This document shows positions 23,008 through 32,118 of a stretch of 32,317 bases of DNA, in pieces. The position numbers were made by a program, and so were the translations under genes. The notes below the pieces were generated by a model. It was not told the origin of the DNA, searched no databases, and saw only the letters and a program-made list of their open reading frames with translations. Source of the DNA: Omnitrophica WOR_2 bacterium GWF2_43_52 (GTDB taxonomy: Bacteria; Omnitrophota; Gorgyraeia; Gygaellales; UBA12090); assembly GCA_001805445.1 (NCBI GenBank), contig MHGF01000002.1:1-32317 (forward strand), read 5' to 3'. Every line of letters begins with the position of its first letter. Within the stretch, counting starts at the first letter, position 1.

Positions 23008-25965
23008 TTACCCCCATCGTAACGGCTTCTGCCATGCTTCTTTTAAGTCGTAAATATCGGCTTCAACGCACGGCCTGCCGTCTAATCCGTATGCCTTTAA
23101 ATTCCTTCCCCCCGACACACAACCAATTAAGCCAAAAGACACCCCTTGCATCGCTTTTTCAAACTCTTTCTGCTTACTCTTCTCTACCTCTACAATAAAA
23201 CGTGAATTCGACTCTGAGAAAAGAACAAAATCATTTCTTGCGGCATTCTTCGTCTTTCGTCCTTCGTCTTTCGTCCCTCGTCCTTCGTCCCTCGTCTTAT
23301 AAGGGACTTCCCCCAAAAACACCTCTAACCCTAAACCGCCGGCAAATGCCATCTCAGCAAGCGCTACCGCAATGCCGCCTTCCGAGCAATCATGGGCTGC
23401 TCTTACGAAACCTCTGTTCGTAGCTTTAGATAATGCATCCATGAGCGCTTTCGCCCTTTTCACATTTACCTTGGGGACATTATTTCCAATAAAACCCAAC
23501 GTATCAAAATAGTATGAGCCGCCCAACTCCGGATAGGTATCGCCGACAATGTAAATTAAATCCCCGCTTTTCTTAATATCCATTGAAACAGCCTTAGACA
23601 CATCATCCATAACGGCAATCGCTGAAATCAACAATGTCCCAGGGATAGATTTTGATTTTCCGTTCACTGAATATTCGTTGTAAAAACTATCTTTCCCTGA
23701 AATGAACGGAATGCCAAACCCTTTAGCGGTTTTATAACAAGCGAGAGCCGCGCGCACTAAACTCCCTAAACGATCCGGTTTATCCGGATTCCCCCAGCAG
23801 AAATTATCAAGAAGCGCGACTTCTTTGAGCGAGCCGCCTACCGCGATAATCTGCCGCAGCGCCTCATCAATAGAAGATGCCGCCATCTGGTAAGGGTCAA
23901 TAAGGCCGAATTTAAAATTTATCCCGCAGGAAACAATCACCCCTTTTGAGGAAGCCAAGAGAGGTTTTACAATCGCGGCATCCGATGGCCCGTCGTTACT
24001 CACACCCACCAAGGGTTTGAGCACCGAGCCGCCTTGCACCTCGTGGTCGTATTGACGGATAATCCATTCCTTGGAAGCAACATTGTAATGGCTTAAGATT
24101 TTCTTAAGGTTATCGGTTAAATCTTGAGGGCAATCAAAATCCGGCTCCTTAAACCGTGGCTGTTTCCAAATCGCCTTTTTAGTTATCTGGGGAAGCCCGT
24201 TATGCAGGAATTTCATCTCCACATCCGAAACTTTATTTCCCTGATAAAAAAGCTCTAATCTTTTTGTACCAGTAAATTCCCCAATAACCGTTGCCTCAAC
24301 ATTTTCGCTGGCAAATAACGCGAGCAGCTTTTCTCTCTTTTCCTTTGGCACGGCGAGCACCATTCTCTCCTGCGCCTCGGAAATCCAGATTTCCGCATAA
24401 CTTAAACCGTGATATTTTAAAGGCGCCTTTTCTAAATCCACGCGCGCGCCCGACTCTTCTCCCATTTCCCCTATCGCGCTGGATAAGCCGCCCGCCCCGC
24501 AATCAGTAATCGCGCGATAAAGATTCTTATCCCGCGCTTGCATAAGGGTATCCAGAATCTTCTTTTCGGTAATCGGATTACCTATCTGTACCGCGCCGCT
24601 TGAGGCCTGTTCTGACTCATGGGTAAGCTCCCCCGATGAAAAGGTCGCCCCGTGAATACCATCCCTTCCGGTTCTTCCTCCTACGACTACAATCAAATCA
24701 CCTTTATTTACTTTCTTAAAACACTTATCTTTTGGTATTATCCCCGCGGTGCCACAATACACAAGAGGATTAGCCAGATAGCCCTCATCAAACAATACCG
24801 CGCCGTTAACCGTAGGAATCCCCATTTTATTCCCGTAGTCTTTTACCCCTGCTACAACACCCTTAGCAACGCGCTTAGGATGAAGCACCCCTTGAGGAAG
24901 CTTCCCTTGAGGATAATCGGGCATCCCAAAACAAAAAACATCGGTATTAAAAATCGGTTTCGCGCCAAGCCCGGTGCCCAGAGGATCGCGAATGACACCG
25001 CCGATACCGGTATTCGCTCCGCCAAACGGCTCAAGTGCTGAGGGGTGATTATGAGTCTCTACCTTAAAGCAAATATTATAGTTATCATTAAATTTTATGA
25101 TTCCCGCATTATCCTTAAACACCGACACGCACCAGTGCTTATTCAATTCTTTCGTAACCTTCATTATGGTTGATTTCAGAAGATTATTTATTATTTTCTT
25201 CGAACTGGTGACCTTGTGACCTTGTGACGTGGTGACTTCTCTATACTCAATCTTTCCCCGAAACGTCTTATGCCTACAATGCTCACTCCAGGTCTGGGCA
25301 ATGGTTTCTAATTCGCAGTCGGTAGGATTCCTGCCTAAGCTCTTAAAATAATTTTTGATCTGGCGCATCTCAGAAAGATTCAAAAATAACTGCCCCTGCT
25401 TGCTAATCTCCCGCAGTTTTTTATCTGAGGCGCTCAATAAATCAACAGTAATCAGTTTAAACTTATAATCCGCTTCGTCCTTCGCCCCTCGTCCCTCGTC
25501 CTTCGTTCCTCGATTAGCAACATGTTGTATCACTTTATTATAAAGCAACTTCTCCGAAATAATCTTGGCGGTATCTTCTGAAAACTCTCCTTCTAAATAA
25601 TATTGTTTTGCCGTGCGCACTGAGATAACTCCGTTAATTCCCATATCACTAATAGCCTTAAGAACCGATTCCTCAACAGGATCCATGACTCCCTGATTAT
25701 AGGCTATTTCAACCACTCGTCTCTCGTCCCTCGTCCCTCGTCCCTCGCTTATTGCATACTCTTGGGTAATCTTATCTATCAGAAGCTCTTCAGCAATCCG
25801 CGTAATCTGCGCTTGGTTAACATCACCATTGATATAATACAAAAGCGCGAAATGCACTTGACGGACGCCTTGTATGCCTAAATCCTGAATATCTTTTAAG
25901 GCCCCATGGCCAACAGCGTCAAAAATCCCCTCTTTTTCTGATACTTTTATTTTATAGGTAAGCAT
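23008..25965 (-). CDS. purL: FGAM synthase PurL with two N-terminal PurS-like units
   Basis: 985 residues: larger than standalone small PurL (about 740) and lacking the glutaminase of the large form, which is the separate PurQ. Residues 1-73 and about 88-150 are two PurS-like repeats (GALKDIQDLGIQGVRQVH; VLKAISDMGINGVISVRTAK). Then the PurL core: TIAQTWSEHCRHKTF (about 221-235), VETHNHPSALEPFGGANTG, TDCGAGGLSSAIGEMGEE, HEVQGGSVLKPLVG, ISGKDSFYNEY and AAHDCSEGGIAVALAEM. It makes FGAM from FGAR with ATP and ammonia. Four short-unit arrays add charged loops at residues about 74-83, 151-165, 242-255 and 889-907. I use the ATG giving MLTYKIKVS; a GTG 18 bases upstream lies inside a 41-base palindrome. 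No ribosome binding site. Confidence 0.95.
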   Translation of the reverse strand: MLTYKIKVSEKEGIFDAVGHGALKDIQDLGIQGVRQVHFALLYYINGDVNQAQITRIAEELLIDKITQEYAISEGRGTRDERRVVEIAYNQGVMDPVEESVLKAISDMGINGVISVRTAKQYYLEGEFSEDTAKIISEKLLYNKVIQHVANRGTKDEGRGAKDEADYKFKLITVDLLSASDKKLREISKQGQLFLNLSEMRQIKNYFKSLGRNPTDCELETIAQTWSEHCRHKTFRGKIEYREVTTSQGHKVTSSKKIINNLLKSTIMKVTKELNKHWCVSVFKDNAGIIKFNDNYNICFKVETHNHPSALEPFGGANTGIGGVIRDPLGTGLGAKPIFNTDVFCFGMPDYPQGKLPQGVLHPKRVAKGVVAGVKDYGNKMGIPTVNGAVLFDEGYLANPLVYCGTAGIIPKDKCFKKVNKGDLIVVVGGRTGRDGIHGATFSSGELTHESEQASSGAVQIGNPITEKKILDTLMQARDKNLYRAITDCGAGGLSSAIGEMGEESGARVDLEKAPLKYHGLSYAEIWISEAQERMVLAVPKEKREKLLALFASENVEATVIGEFTGTKRLELFYQGNKVSDVEMKFLHNGLPQITKKAIWKQPRFKEPDFDCPQDLTDNLKKILSHYNVASKEWIIRQYDHEVQGGSVLKPLVGVSNDGPSDAAIVKPLLASSKGVIVSCGINFKFGLIDPYQMAASSIDEALRQIIAVGGSLKEVALLDNFCWGNPDKPDRLGSLVRAALACYKTAKGFGIPFISGKDSFYNEYSVNGKSKSIPGTLLISAIAVMDDVSKAVSMDIKKSGDLIYIVGDTYPELGGSYYFDTLGFIGNNVPKVNVKRAKALMDALSKATNRGFVRAAHDCSEGGIAVALAEMAFAGGLGLEVFLGEVPYKTRDEGRGTKDEGRKTKNAARNDFVLFSESNSRFIVEVEKSKQKEFEKAMQGVSFGLIGCVSGGRNLKAYGLDGRPCVEADIYDLKEAWQKPLRWG
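23248..23296. repeat. Seven heptamers in the 3' part of purL
   Basis: Seven consecutive 7-base units (CTTCGTC, TTTCGTC, CCTCGTC variants). On the coding strand they give TRDEGRGTKDEGRKTK, lying between GEVPYK and NAARNDFVLFSE. Confidence 0.85.
25205..25236. repeat. Four octamers inside purL
   Basis: CTGGTGAC, CTTGTGAC, CTTGTGAC, GTGGTGAC in tandem. On the coding strand they give EVTTSQGHKVTSS just after the SEHCRHKTF region. The unit is eight bases, not seven, but resembles the purD array. Confidence 0.75.
25473..25512. repeat. Heptamer array between the second PurS-like unit and the PurL core
   Basis: Five and a half heptamers, giving NRGTKDEGRGAKDEA (151-165) at a domain boundary. Confidence 0.85.
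25715..25747. repeat. Heptamer array between the two PurS-like units
   Basis: Four full heptamers plus five bases (ACTCGTC, TCTCGTC, CCTCGTC twice, CCTCG), giving EGRGTRDERR (74-83) in the linker. Confidence 0.85.
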
Positions 25966-25978
25966 GAATTTAACCAAG

Positions 25979-26019
25979 CACACCTACGCGGTGTGTAAAT
26001 TACACACCGCGTAGGTGTG
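25979..26019 (-). promoter_or_regulatory. Perfect 41-base palindrome just before purL
   Basis: Arms 25979-25998 and 26000-26019 are perfect 20-base complements around a single A (CACACCTACGCGGTGTGTAA on the left). On the minus strand it ends 13 bases before the purL ATG, covering where a ribosome binding site would be. It could be an operator, an mRNA hairpin or a palindromic repeat. No U-run follows. Confidence 0.7.
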
Positions 26020-26129
26020 AAAGAAAATCCACATATTAATTATTCTGAATTCACGAAAATATATTTAAAGTAACCTATATTTCTACCAATCGGTAAGGTA
26101 ATCATATGGTTTATACAAAGAGGCCCATT

Positions 26130-27161
26130 TTAGCGTTTCAAATCCTGGAGTCCGTAAATCCTCAATAAATCGTTTACATCCGTTGTCCTTAAGTCAATGC
26201 CGCCGGTTTCCCCAAGAGGCAGGAGGTAAATTTTCTTTCCCGCAAGCGCTTCGGCTAACTTTATCTTTACCATGGTCTTGCCTCCGGCACTATTTAAGGC
26301 CTCAACCATCTTTTCAATACCCTTAGCCTGATTGATGCCTTCAGTCTCTATTGCCTTAGCAATCATTGTCTGTTGCTCGTAGTAGGCATCTGCCTCTATT
26401 TTTGCCTTCCCAAATTCACCGTTAGCGTCAGCAATCATCTTATTAACCTCACCCTGAGCGAACTGGTACTTTTGCAGGTATTCCTCAACCGTTGCCTTCA
26501 CCTCTGATTTAAAACGCTCCACCATCTGGTCCGCGACCTTTTTATCTTCAATCGCCTTCTGATAGGCTTCTTTAAAACGATAATCCTTGGGAAGGACACT
26601 TTCCACAATAACGCCATGGGGATTAAGAATATCGTTGAGGGCTTTCTTGGCTAATTCAGCCTTTTCTGTTCTTCTGTTAGTCACATAAAAATCTTCTGTT
26701 TTTAATTCACCGAAAAACTCACGCGTAACATTTCTGGTTATGGGGCGGACCAATTTCTCTTCAAGCTCTTGATTGCTCTGGGCAATATTGATAAGGATAT
26801 CCGGGGCCTTATCGCGGTCAAGGCGATAGGCGATAATCACATCCAAAGCGATATCGTTACCGTCAATGGTTTTAAAAACCAAATCATCCCTGCCTGCACG
26901 CGCGCCGCGAAAAGCATACGCGGTCATTTCCATATTCTGTAATTTTGTATCAAAGATATACCACTCATTAATTATCGGCGGAAAGAAATTGGTAGTCCCC
27001 GGATCATAAATCTTCATAGTCCCCATTTTCGCAAACGGCGACCATTTCACCACCCGCACCCCTACCTCTGTTGATTTAGTGTGATGGGGGAAATACGCGA
27101 TGACAATGAGCGCGATAATACCTGCTACGACCAACTGTTTAAGAGAAGTTACCTTGTTCAT
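26130..27161 (-). CDS. SPFH/band-7 membrane protein, second of a tandem pair
   Basis: 343 residues. Membrane helix about 11-28 (VVAGIIALIVIAYF), then a band-7 domain (TEVGVRVVKWSPFAKMG, FKTIDGNDIALDVIIAYRLD, RNVTREFFGELKTEDFYV) and a long helical region rich in E/K/A (about 195-290), ending with LPLGETGGIDLRTTDVNDLL. AAGGAG lies eight bases before this ATG; ten extra codons upstream are open but unsupported. It follows the first SPFH gene by four bases, as HflK/HflC-type or prohibitin-type pairs do, and probably forms a hetero-oligomer with it. Confidence 0.92.
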   Translation of the reverse strand: MNKVTSLKQLVVAGIIALIVIAYFPHHTKSTEVGVRVVKWSPFAKMGTMKIYDPGTTNFFPPIINEWYIFDTKLQNMEMTAYAFRGARAGRDDLVFKTIDGNDIALDVIIAYRLDRDKAPDILINIAQSNQELEEKLVRPITRNVTREFFGELKTEDFYVTNRRTEKAELAKKALNDILNPHGVIVESVLPKDYRFKEAYQKAIEDKKVADQMVERFKSEVKATVEEYLQKYQFAQGEVNKMIADANGEFGKAKIEADAYYEQQTMIAKAIETEGINQAKGIEKMVEALNSAGGKTMVKIKLAEALAGKKIYLLPLGETGGIDLRTTDVNDLLRIYGLQDLKR

Positions 27162-27165
27162 CGGT

Positions 27166-28251
27166 TTACTCCTTTTTCTCGTTAACCCCAAAAAGGGTGA
27201 GGGAATTTTCTAAATCTAACGGGTTCATCCCATACTTTCCGCTTGAAGGAAGCATAATCACTTCTAAACCCTTATACACCTCGACCATTTTAAGGCCTAT
27301 AAGCTTTTCCGAACCCCTCTGCTGATACGCGGCATTGATTAATTCCGTTTTTTTGGCTTCGGCTAAATTTATTAAAAGGTCGGCATCAGCTCTTTTAGTG
27401 CGGACATAGAGGTCCTTTTCCGCGTTTTTCGTCACTATATAGGCTTTCCCCTCTTCCAGCTTGATTTTTAGATTTGCCTCACCCTCCTGCCTTACCTTTT
27501 TTACCAACGCTTCCTCTGCCGATGCCTTTGCCTTCGACTGATTCGTAAATACAAGTTGGTCTTTTAATTTCTTTTCCTCTATATTTCTTTGAATCTCCTC
27601 ACCGTATTTAAAATAACGGACCAAGACATCATTTACCATAATCCCTTTAGAATTAAGCTCGTCATTTAATAGTTTTTTTGCCTCATTCGCCTTCTTGACG
27701 CGTAACGGGCTGTTATAGAATTCCTCTGTAGTCATTTCACCCAACGCTTCCTTAAGCTTAGGTTCGATCTTCGGGATAATCCCGTTATCCTCATAAAGCC
27801 TTCCCGGGCCGACAGTTGTAATTACTTTATAGGGATCAACGATATGGTAGAGCACGCTTACGTCCACATCCACAAAGAAACCATCTGAAGTCTGGATATG
27901 GGCAGCCTTTTCCATACGCGCTCCCTTAGCTGCGGTTTCCATAGAATTCGTTAGTTCGAATACCTGAAGTTCTCTGGGGAAACGATGCATGAGCTCAAAA
28001 CCAAAAGGCACGACAAAATGGAGCCCTGCCTGATATACCTCTTTATGGATTCCTGCCTTTAAACCGATATTTACCTGTTTTATTCCGAATTCGTTCGGGC
28101 CAATATACACAAAAAAGGTACGCAGCAGAATAAGCGCGCTAAGAACTACCATTAAAGGGAGAAACCCTTGAGACAAAACTTTTTTGATTGCTATAATAAT
28201 CGTATTAATCCATTTTTGCGCGGCATTTGCTTCAAACGCATCCCTCGACAT
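27166..28251 (-). CDS. SPFH/band-7 membrane protein, first of a tandem pair
   Basis: 361 residues. A cytoplasmic start of about 28 residues, a membrane helix at about 31-48 (LPLMVVLSALILLRTFFVYI), then the band-7 domain (IGPNEFGIKQVNIGLKAG, AGLHFVVPFGFELMHRFP, TSDGFFVDVDVSVLYHI, EMTTEEFYNSPLRV) and a helical tail with repeated E/K/A (ASAEEALVKKVRQEGEANLK). Ribosome binding site AAGGAGGTG is near-perfect. Likely partner of the next gene. Function in membrane quality control or scaffolding is by family only. Confidence 0.92.
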   Translation of the reverse strand: MSRDAFEANAAQKWINTIIIAIKKVLSQGFLPLMVVLSALILLRTFFVYIGPNEFGIKQVNIGLKAGIHKEVYQAGLHFVVPFGFELMHRFPRELQVFELTNSMETAAKGARMEKAAHIQTSDGFFVDVDVSVLYHIVDPYKVITTVGPGRLYEDNGIIPKIEPKLKEALGEMTTEEFYNSPLRVKKANEAKKLLNDELNSKGIMVNDVLVRYFKYGEEIQRNIEEKKLKDQLVFTNQSKAKASAEEALVKKVRQEGEANLKIKLEEGKAYIVTKNAEKDLYVRTKRADADLLINLAEAKKTELINAAYQQRGSEKLIGLKMVEVYKGLEVIMLPSSGKYGMNPLDLENSLTLFGVNEKKE

Positions 28252-28290
28252 TAAGCACCTCCTTCGTATAAAATATGTGTAAAGACTCTT

Positions 28291-28440
28291 GTTTAACGCG
28301 GGTATCAGGAGATTGGGATATTAGAATTTGGAGATTAGGATAGTGGGAAATTAGGAAAGAATAAAAAAATTTGTTCCCGGTCCCCTAATATCCTAATTAC
28401 CAAACCCTAATCCCCTAATTTCCTAATCTCCGCTTTTAAC
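28291..28440. repeat. Inverted short-unit array, copy 2 (MITE-like)
   Basis: Same plan as copy 1: GTTTAACGCGGG at the left, G-rich GATTAGG-like units, an A-rich centre with TTGTTCCC, C-rich CCTAATC units and the end CTCCGCTTTTAAC. It fills most of the gap between purB and the SPFH pair. Confidence 0.75.
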
Positions 28441-28488
28441 GTAACGCTATCTCCCTCGTCTAAGTATTTCCTTAGCCGTCAACAATAT

Positions 28489-29781
28489 CTATATTCCCAA
28501 TCTTCTAAATATAGTATTTATATTACGCAGGTAATAATTAATACTAAAACACGATTCAATCTCTTTTGAACTCAAATAGTTAGCAATATCCCCATTTTCC
28601 GTAACCAGGCGCTTGAAATCAAGCCGCTCTTTCCAGCTCTTCATTGCCTGCTGCTGCACAAGGTCATACGCTTGGCTGCGGGGTAAACCTTTATCCATTA
28701 ATGCCAAAAGAAGCCGCTGTGAGAATATTAAGCCTTTGGTACGGATTACATTTTCAAGCATATTCTCAGGATAGACAACTAATCCGTCTATCACTTCGGT
28801 AAATTTAGTAATCATATAATCCAAGGCTATGGTTGAGTCAGGGAAAATTACCCGTTCCGCGGATGAATGGCTGATATCGCGCTCATGCCATAGATTCACA
28901 TTCTCTAATGCCACAAGGGCATTAGCTCTAAGAATTCTGGCTAAGCCGCAGATACGCTCGCAGATAACAGGATTGCGTTTATGGGGCATCGCGGAGGAAC
29001 CTTTTTGCCCTTTGCCAAACGGTTCCTCAACCTCTAAAACCTCGGTGCGCTGCAGGTGGCGTATTTCCGTGGCAAACTTCTCTAAGGAAGAGCCTACAAG
29101 GGCAAGGACATTGATAAATTCAGCGTAGATATCGCGGGAAATAATCTGGGTTGAAACCTGAGCGGGCCGTAACTTTAGCTTTCTACAGACATAGGCTTCA
29201 ATTCTAGGATCGATATTAGAATACGTTCCCACCGCTCCGGAAAGTTTACCCACAGAAACAGCCTCTTTTTCCCATTGAAGCCGCCCGAGATTACGCTTTG
29301 TCTCATCATACATAAGGGCAAGTTTCAATCCAAACGTTGTCGGCTCAGCATGGATGCCATGGGTCCTGCCAATACACACCATATCCTTATAACACCTTGC
29401 CTTCCGCGCCAAAACCGTAAGCAGTTTTTGCGTATCTTCAATTAAAATTTCGCATGCCTCATGAGCCTGTAAAGATAACGTTGTATCCAAAAGGTCGCTT
29501 GACGTAAGCCCCATATGCAGGTATTTGGCATACGGGCCTAAACTTTCTCCCACACAATTTACAAATGCCACTACATCATGCTGCGTTTTTTCTTCTAAAG
29601 CGTTAATACGTTTAGCGTTAAAGGCAGCCTTTGCGCGGATTTTCTTTGCCGCGTCAGCGGGGATCTTCCCAAAATGGGCATAGGCCTCGCAGGTAAGCAC
29701 TTCTATCTCTAAGAATTTGGAAAATTTTGACTCATCCTGCCAGATGGCAGACATCTTGGGAAGGCTATAGCGCGCAATCAT
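28489..29781 (-). CDS. purB: Adenylosuccinate lyase
   Basis: 430 residues. Cleaves SAICAR and adenylosuccinate, acting twice in purine synthesis. Fumarase-superfamily motifs: MGLTSSDLLDTTLSLQ, GRTHGIHAEPTTFG (catalytic His), and the signature GSSAMPHKRNPV. Start supported by TAGGAGG seven bases upstream. Driven by the promoter at 29848-29876, it is probably first in the purine transcript. Confidence 0.97.
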   Translation of the reverse strand: MIARYSLPKMSAIWQDESKFSKFLEIEVLTCEAYAHFGKIPADAAKKIRAKAAFNAKRINALEEKTQHDVVAFVNCVGESLGPYAKYLHMGLTSSDLLDTTLSLQAHEACEILIEDTQKLLTVLARKARCYKDMVCIGRTHGIHAEPTTFGLKLALMYDETKRNLGRLQWEKEAVSVGKLSGAVGTYSNIDPRIEAYVCRKLKLRPAQVSTQIISRDIYAEFINVLALVGSSLEKFATEIRHLQRTEVLEVEEPFGKGQKGSSAMPHKRNPVICERICGLARILRANALVALENVNLWHERDISHSSAERVIFPDSTIALDYMITKFTEVIDGLVVYPENMLENVIRTKGLIFSQRLLLALMDKGLPRSQAYDLVQQQAMKSWKERLDFKRLVTENGDIANYLSSKEIESCFSINYYLRNINTIFRRLGI

Positions 29782-29847
29782 GAAAAACCTCCTAAAAAAC
29801 TAAGCAATAACACTGTGACAAAGGATTCCTGTAGGTTAAGGATTTTT

Positions 29848-29876
29848 ATTGTAACAGAATTTGAGCGCAGCGTCAA
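29848..29876 (-). promoter_or_regulatory. Sigma70-type promoter of purB
   Basis: Minus strand: TTGACG (29871-29876), 17-base spacer, TACAAT (29848-29853). Start of transcription expected near 29841, giving a leader of about 60 bases. The -35 box abuts the U-run of the tRNA terminator. Confidence 0.8.
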
Positions 29877-29941
29877 ACAAAAACCCCGCACCTTTTATAA
29901 TATTCAATGCTAGGCATTAAATACGGTAAAAAGGTGCGGGG
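29875..29941 (-). terminator. Rho-independent terminator after the initiator tRNA
   Basis: AAAAGGTGCGGGG (29929-29941) pairs perfectly with 29884-29896 over 13 bp; the minus-strand RNA then reads UUUUUGUUU. The loop holds a further small stem (AATGC/GCATT). The stem arm resembles the repeat at 3200. Confidence 0.85.
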
Positions 29942-29950
29942 CTAATTTAG

Positions 29951-30080
29951 TCCTTCGACTTGGTTCGACTACACTCACCACAAGTCGCTCAGGATGGTTC
30001 GCCGTAACCTATGGTGAGTCGTTCGACTTCGCTCACGATGCTTCAAACGATGCTGAGGCTATGTCGAAACACAAGGCCCG
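29951..30080. repeat. GTTCGACT/CACCACAAG repeat between tRNA and its terminator
   Basis: The segment 29952-29992 (TCGACTTGGTTCGACT, CTCACCACAAGTCGCTC) matches, in reverse complement, the block in the start of purF at 21391-21433. It continues with several TTCGACTTCGCTCACGATG-like decayed units. With the terminator and promoter this accounts for the 330-base gap between purB and the tRNA; no protein gene is visible. Confidence 0.65.
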
Positions 30081-30111
30081 CTCTAAAAAAGGGCGAGCCT
30101 GCGTCAAACCA

Positions 30112-30185
30112 TTGCGGGGGCAAGATTTGAACTTGCGACCTTAAGGTTATGAGCCTCACGAGCTACCAGGCTGCTCCACCCCGCG
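30112..30185 (-). tRNA. Initiator tRNA-fMet (CAU)
   Basis: 74 bases, full cloverleaf. Acceptor CGCGGGG with CCCCGCA leaves the C1-A72 mismatch that marks bacterial initiator tRNA; A11-U24 is also present. Anticodon loop CTCATAA. The anticodon stem ends A29-U41, G30-C40, G31-C39, so the usual three G-C pairs are reduced to two. T stem GCAAG/CTTGC with TTCAAAT. The 3' CCA is not encoded (TGG follows). Confidence 0.95.
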
Positions 30186-30190
30186 AAGTT

Positions 30191-30218
30191 ATATTACCAT
30201 AAAAAAATAATTTGTCAC
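30191..30218 (-). promoter_or_regulatory. Possible promoter immediately before the tRNA
   Basis: GTGACA (30213-30218), 16-base spacer, TAATAT (30191-30196). The predicted start of transcription falls at about 30184-30185, on the first bases of the mature tRNA. Confidence 0.45.
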
Positions 30219-30237
30219 GAAATATTTAATTCGAAAC

Positions 30238-30519
30238 TTATTTTTTCTTTTCCTCTGGGACTACCCTATAGATAACCTCTCCCTTCCTTACAATCCCCAA
30301 TTTTTCTCTTGCAACTTTCTCCAAATAGTCAGGGTCATTCTCCAGCCTCTCTTTTTCCTGGTTTATCGCGAGATTTTCTTTTTCCAGTTTTTTAATAGTA
30401 GCCTCGAGCTCCCTGTTCTTCTGTCGCAATTCCTGCATTTTGGCATAGCCGGGGAAAAAAAGCACCAAGAGTATTCCCGCAAAAACCAGAAAAGAGGTCT
30501 GTCTAACTATTTTTAACAT
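30238..30519 (-). CDS. FtsB/DivIC-like septum formation protein
   Basis: 93 residues. One membrane helix at about 8-26 (FLVFAGILLVLFFPGY), a coiled coil at about 28-62 (LRQKNRELEATIKKLEKEN), then the family end PDYLEKVAREKLGIVRKGEVIY. Divisome proteins of this type bridge FtsL and FtsQ. Position next to eno is also found in Escherichia coli. No ribosome binding site is evident. Confidence 0.9.
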   Translation of the reverse strand: MLKIVRQTSFLVFAGILLVLFFPGYAKMQELRQKNRELEATIKKLEKENLAINQEKERLENDPDYLEKVAREKLGIVRKGEVIYRVVPEEKKK

Positions 30520-30539
30520 ATAACGGATAATTGACTATG

Positions 30540-30650
30540 CTAAAAGCGGAAATTAGGGAATTAGGGTAGTGGGGACAAAATTCTTTCTTTTCCTAATCTC
30601 CCGATATCCTCATCCCCAAATCCTGATTTCCCAATCTCCCAATGCCCTTT
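30540..30650. repeat. Inverted short-unit array, copy 3 (MITE-like, shorter)
   Basis: CTAAAAGCGGAAATTAGG at the left, a centre with GGGGACAAAATTC, and CCTAATCTCC/CCCAATCTCC units at the right, ending against the eno stop. It fills the gap between eno and the FtsB-like gene. Confidence 0.7.
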
Positions 30651-30653
30651 ACT

Positions 30654-31928
<1,275 letters not shown>

Positions 31929-31997
31929 TTATTCGTTGTTAAAATAATACGTACCACTTAACAAAGCTAATTAGTTATCACTGAAAAAGCGTCTTTT

Positions 31998-32092
31998 AAA
32001 CACGAATTCCCACGAATTACACACTAATCATCACGAATACAACGACGAAGTAATTCGTGTGTATTTGTGTGTAATTTGTGCCTATTCGTGCA
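31998..32092. repeat. TTCGTG-family inverted repeat in the eno leader
   Basis: CACGAATTCCCACGAATTACACAC on one side faces AATTCGTGTGTATTTGTGTG and TATTCGTGC on the other. Related to the block at 22262-22341. Confidence 0.7.
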
Positions 32093-32118
32093 AAATAAAG
32101 GTTTTTCAGCAGTAACTA

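Noticed and set aside
24291-25041. Open frames on both strands inside purL
   Set aside because: They overlap conserved PurL motifs in another frame and have no family features.
23248-25747. Heptamer arrays as CRISPR repeats
   Set aside because: Units are 7-8 bases with no spacers, and no cas genes are present.
29782-29847. Purine riboswitch in the purB leader
   Set aside because: The leader is only about 60 bases after the predicted start and shows none of the paired loops of a guanine/adenine riboswitch.
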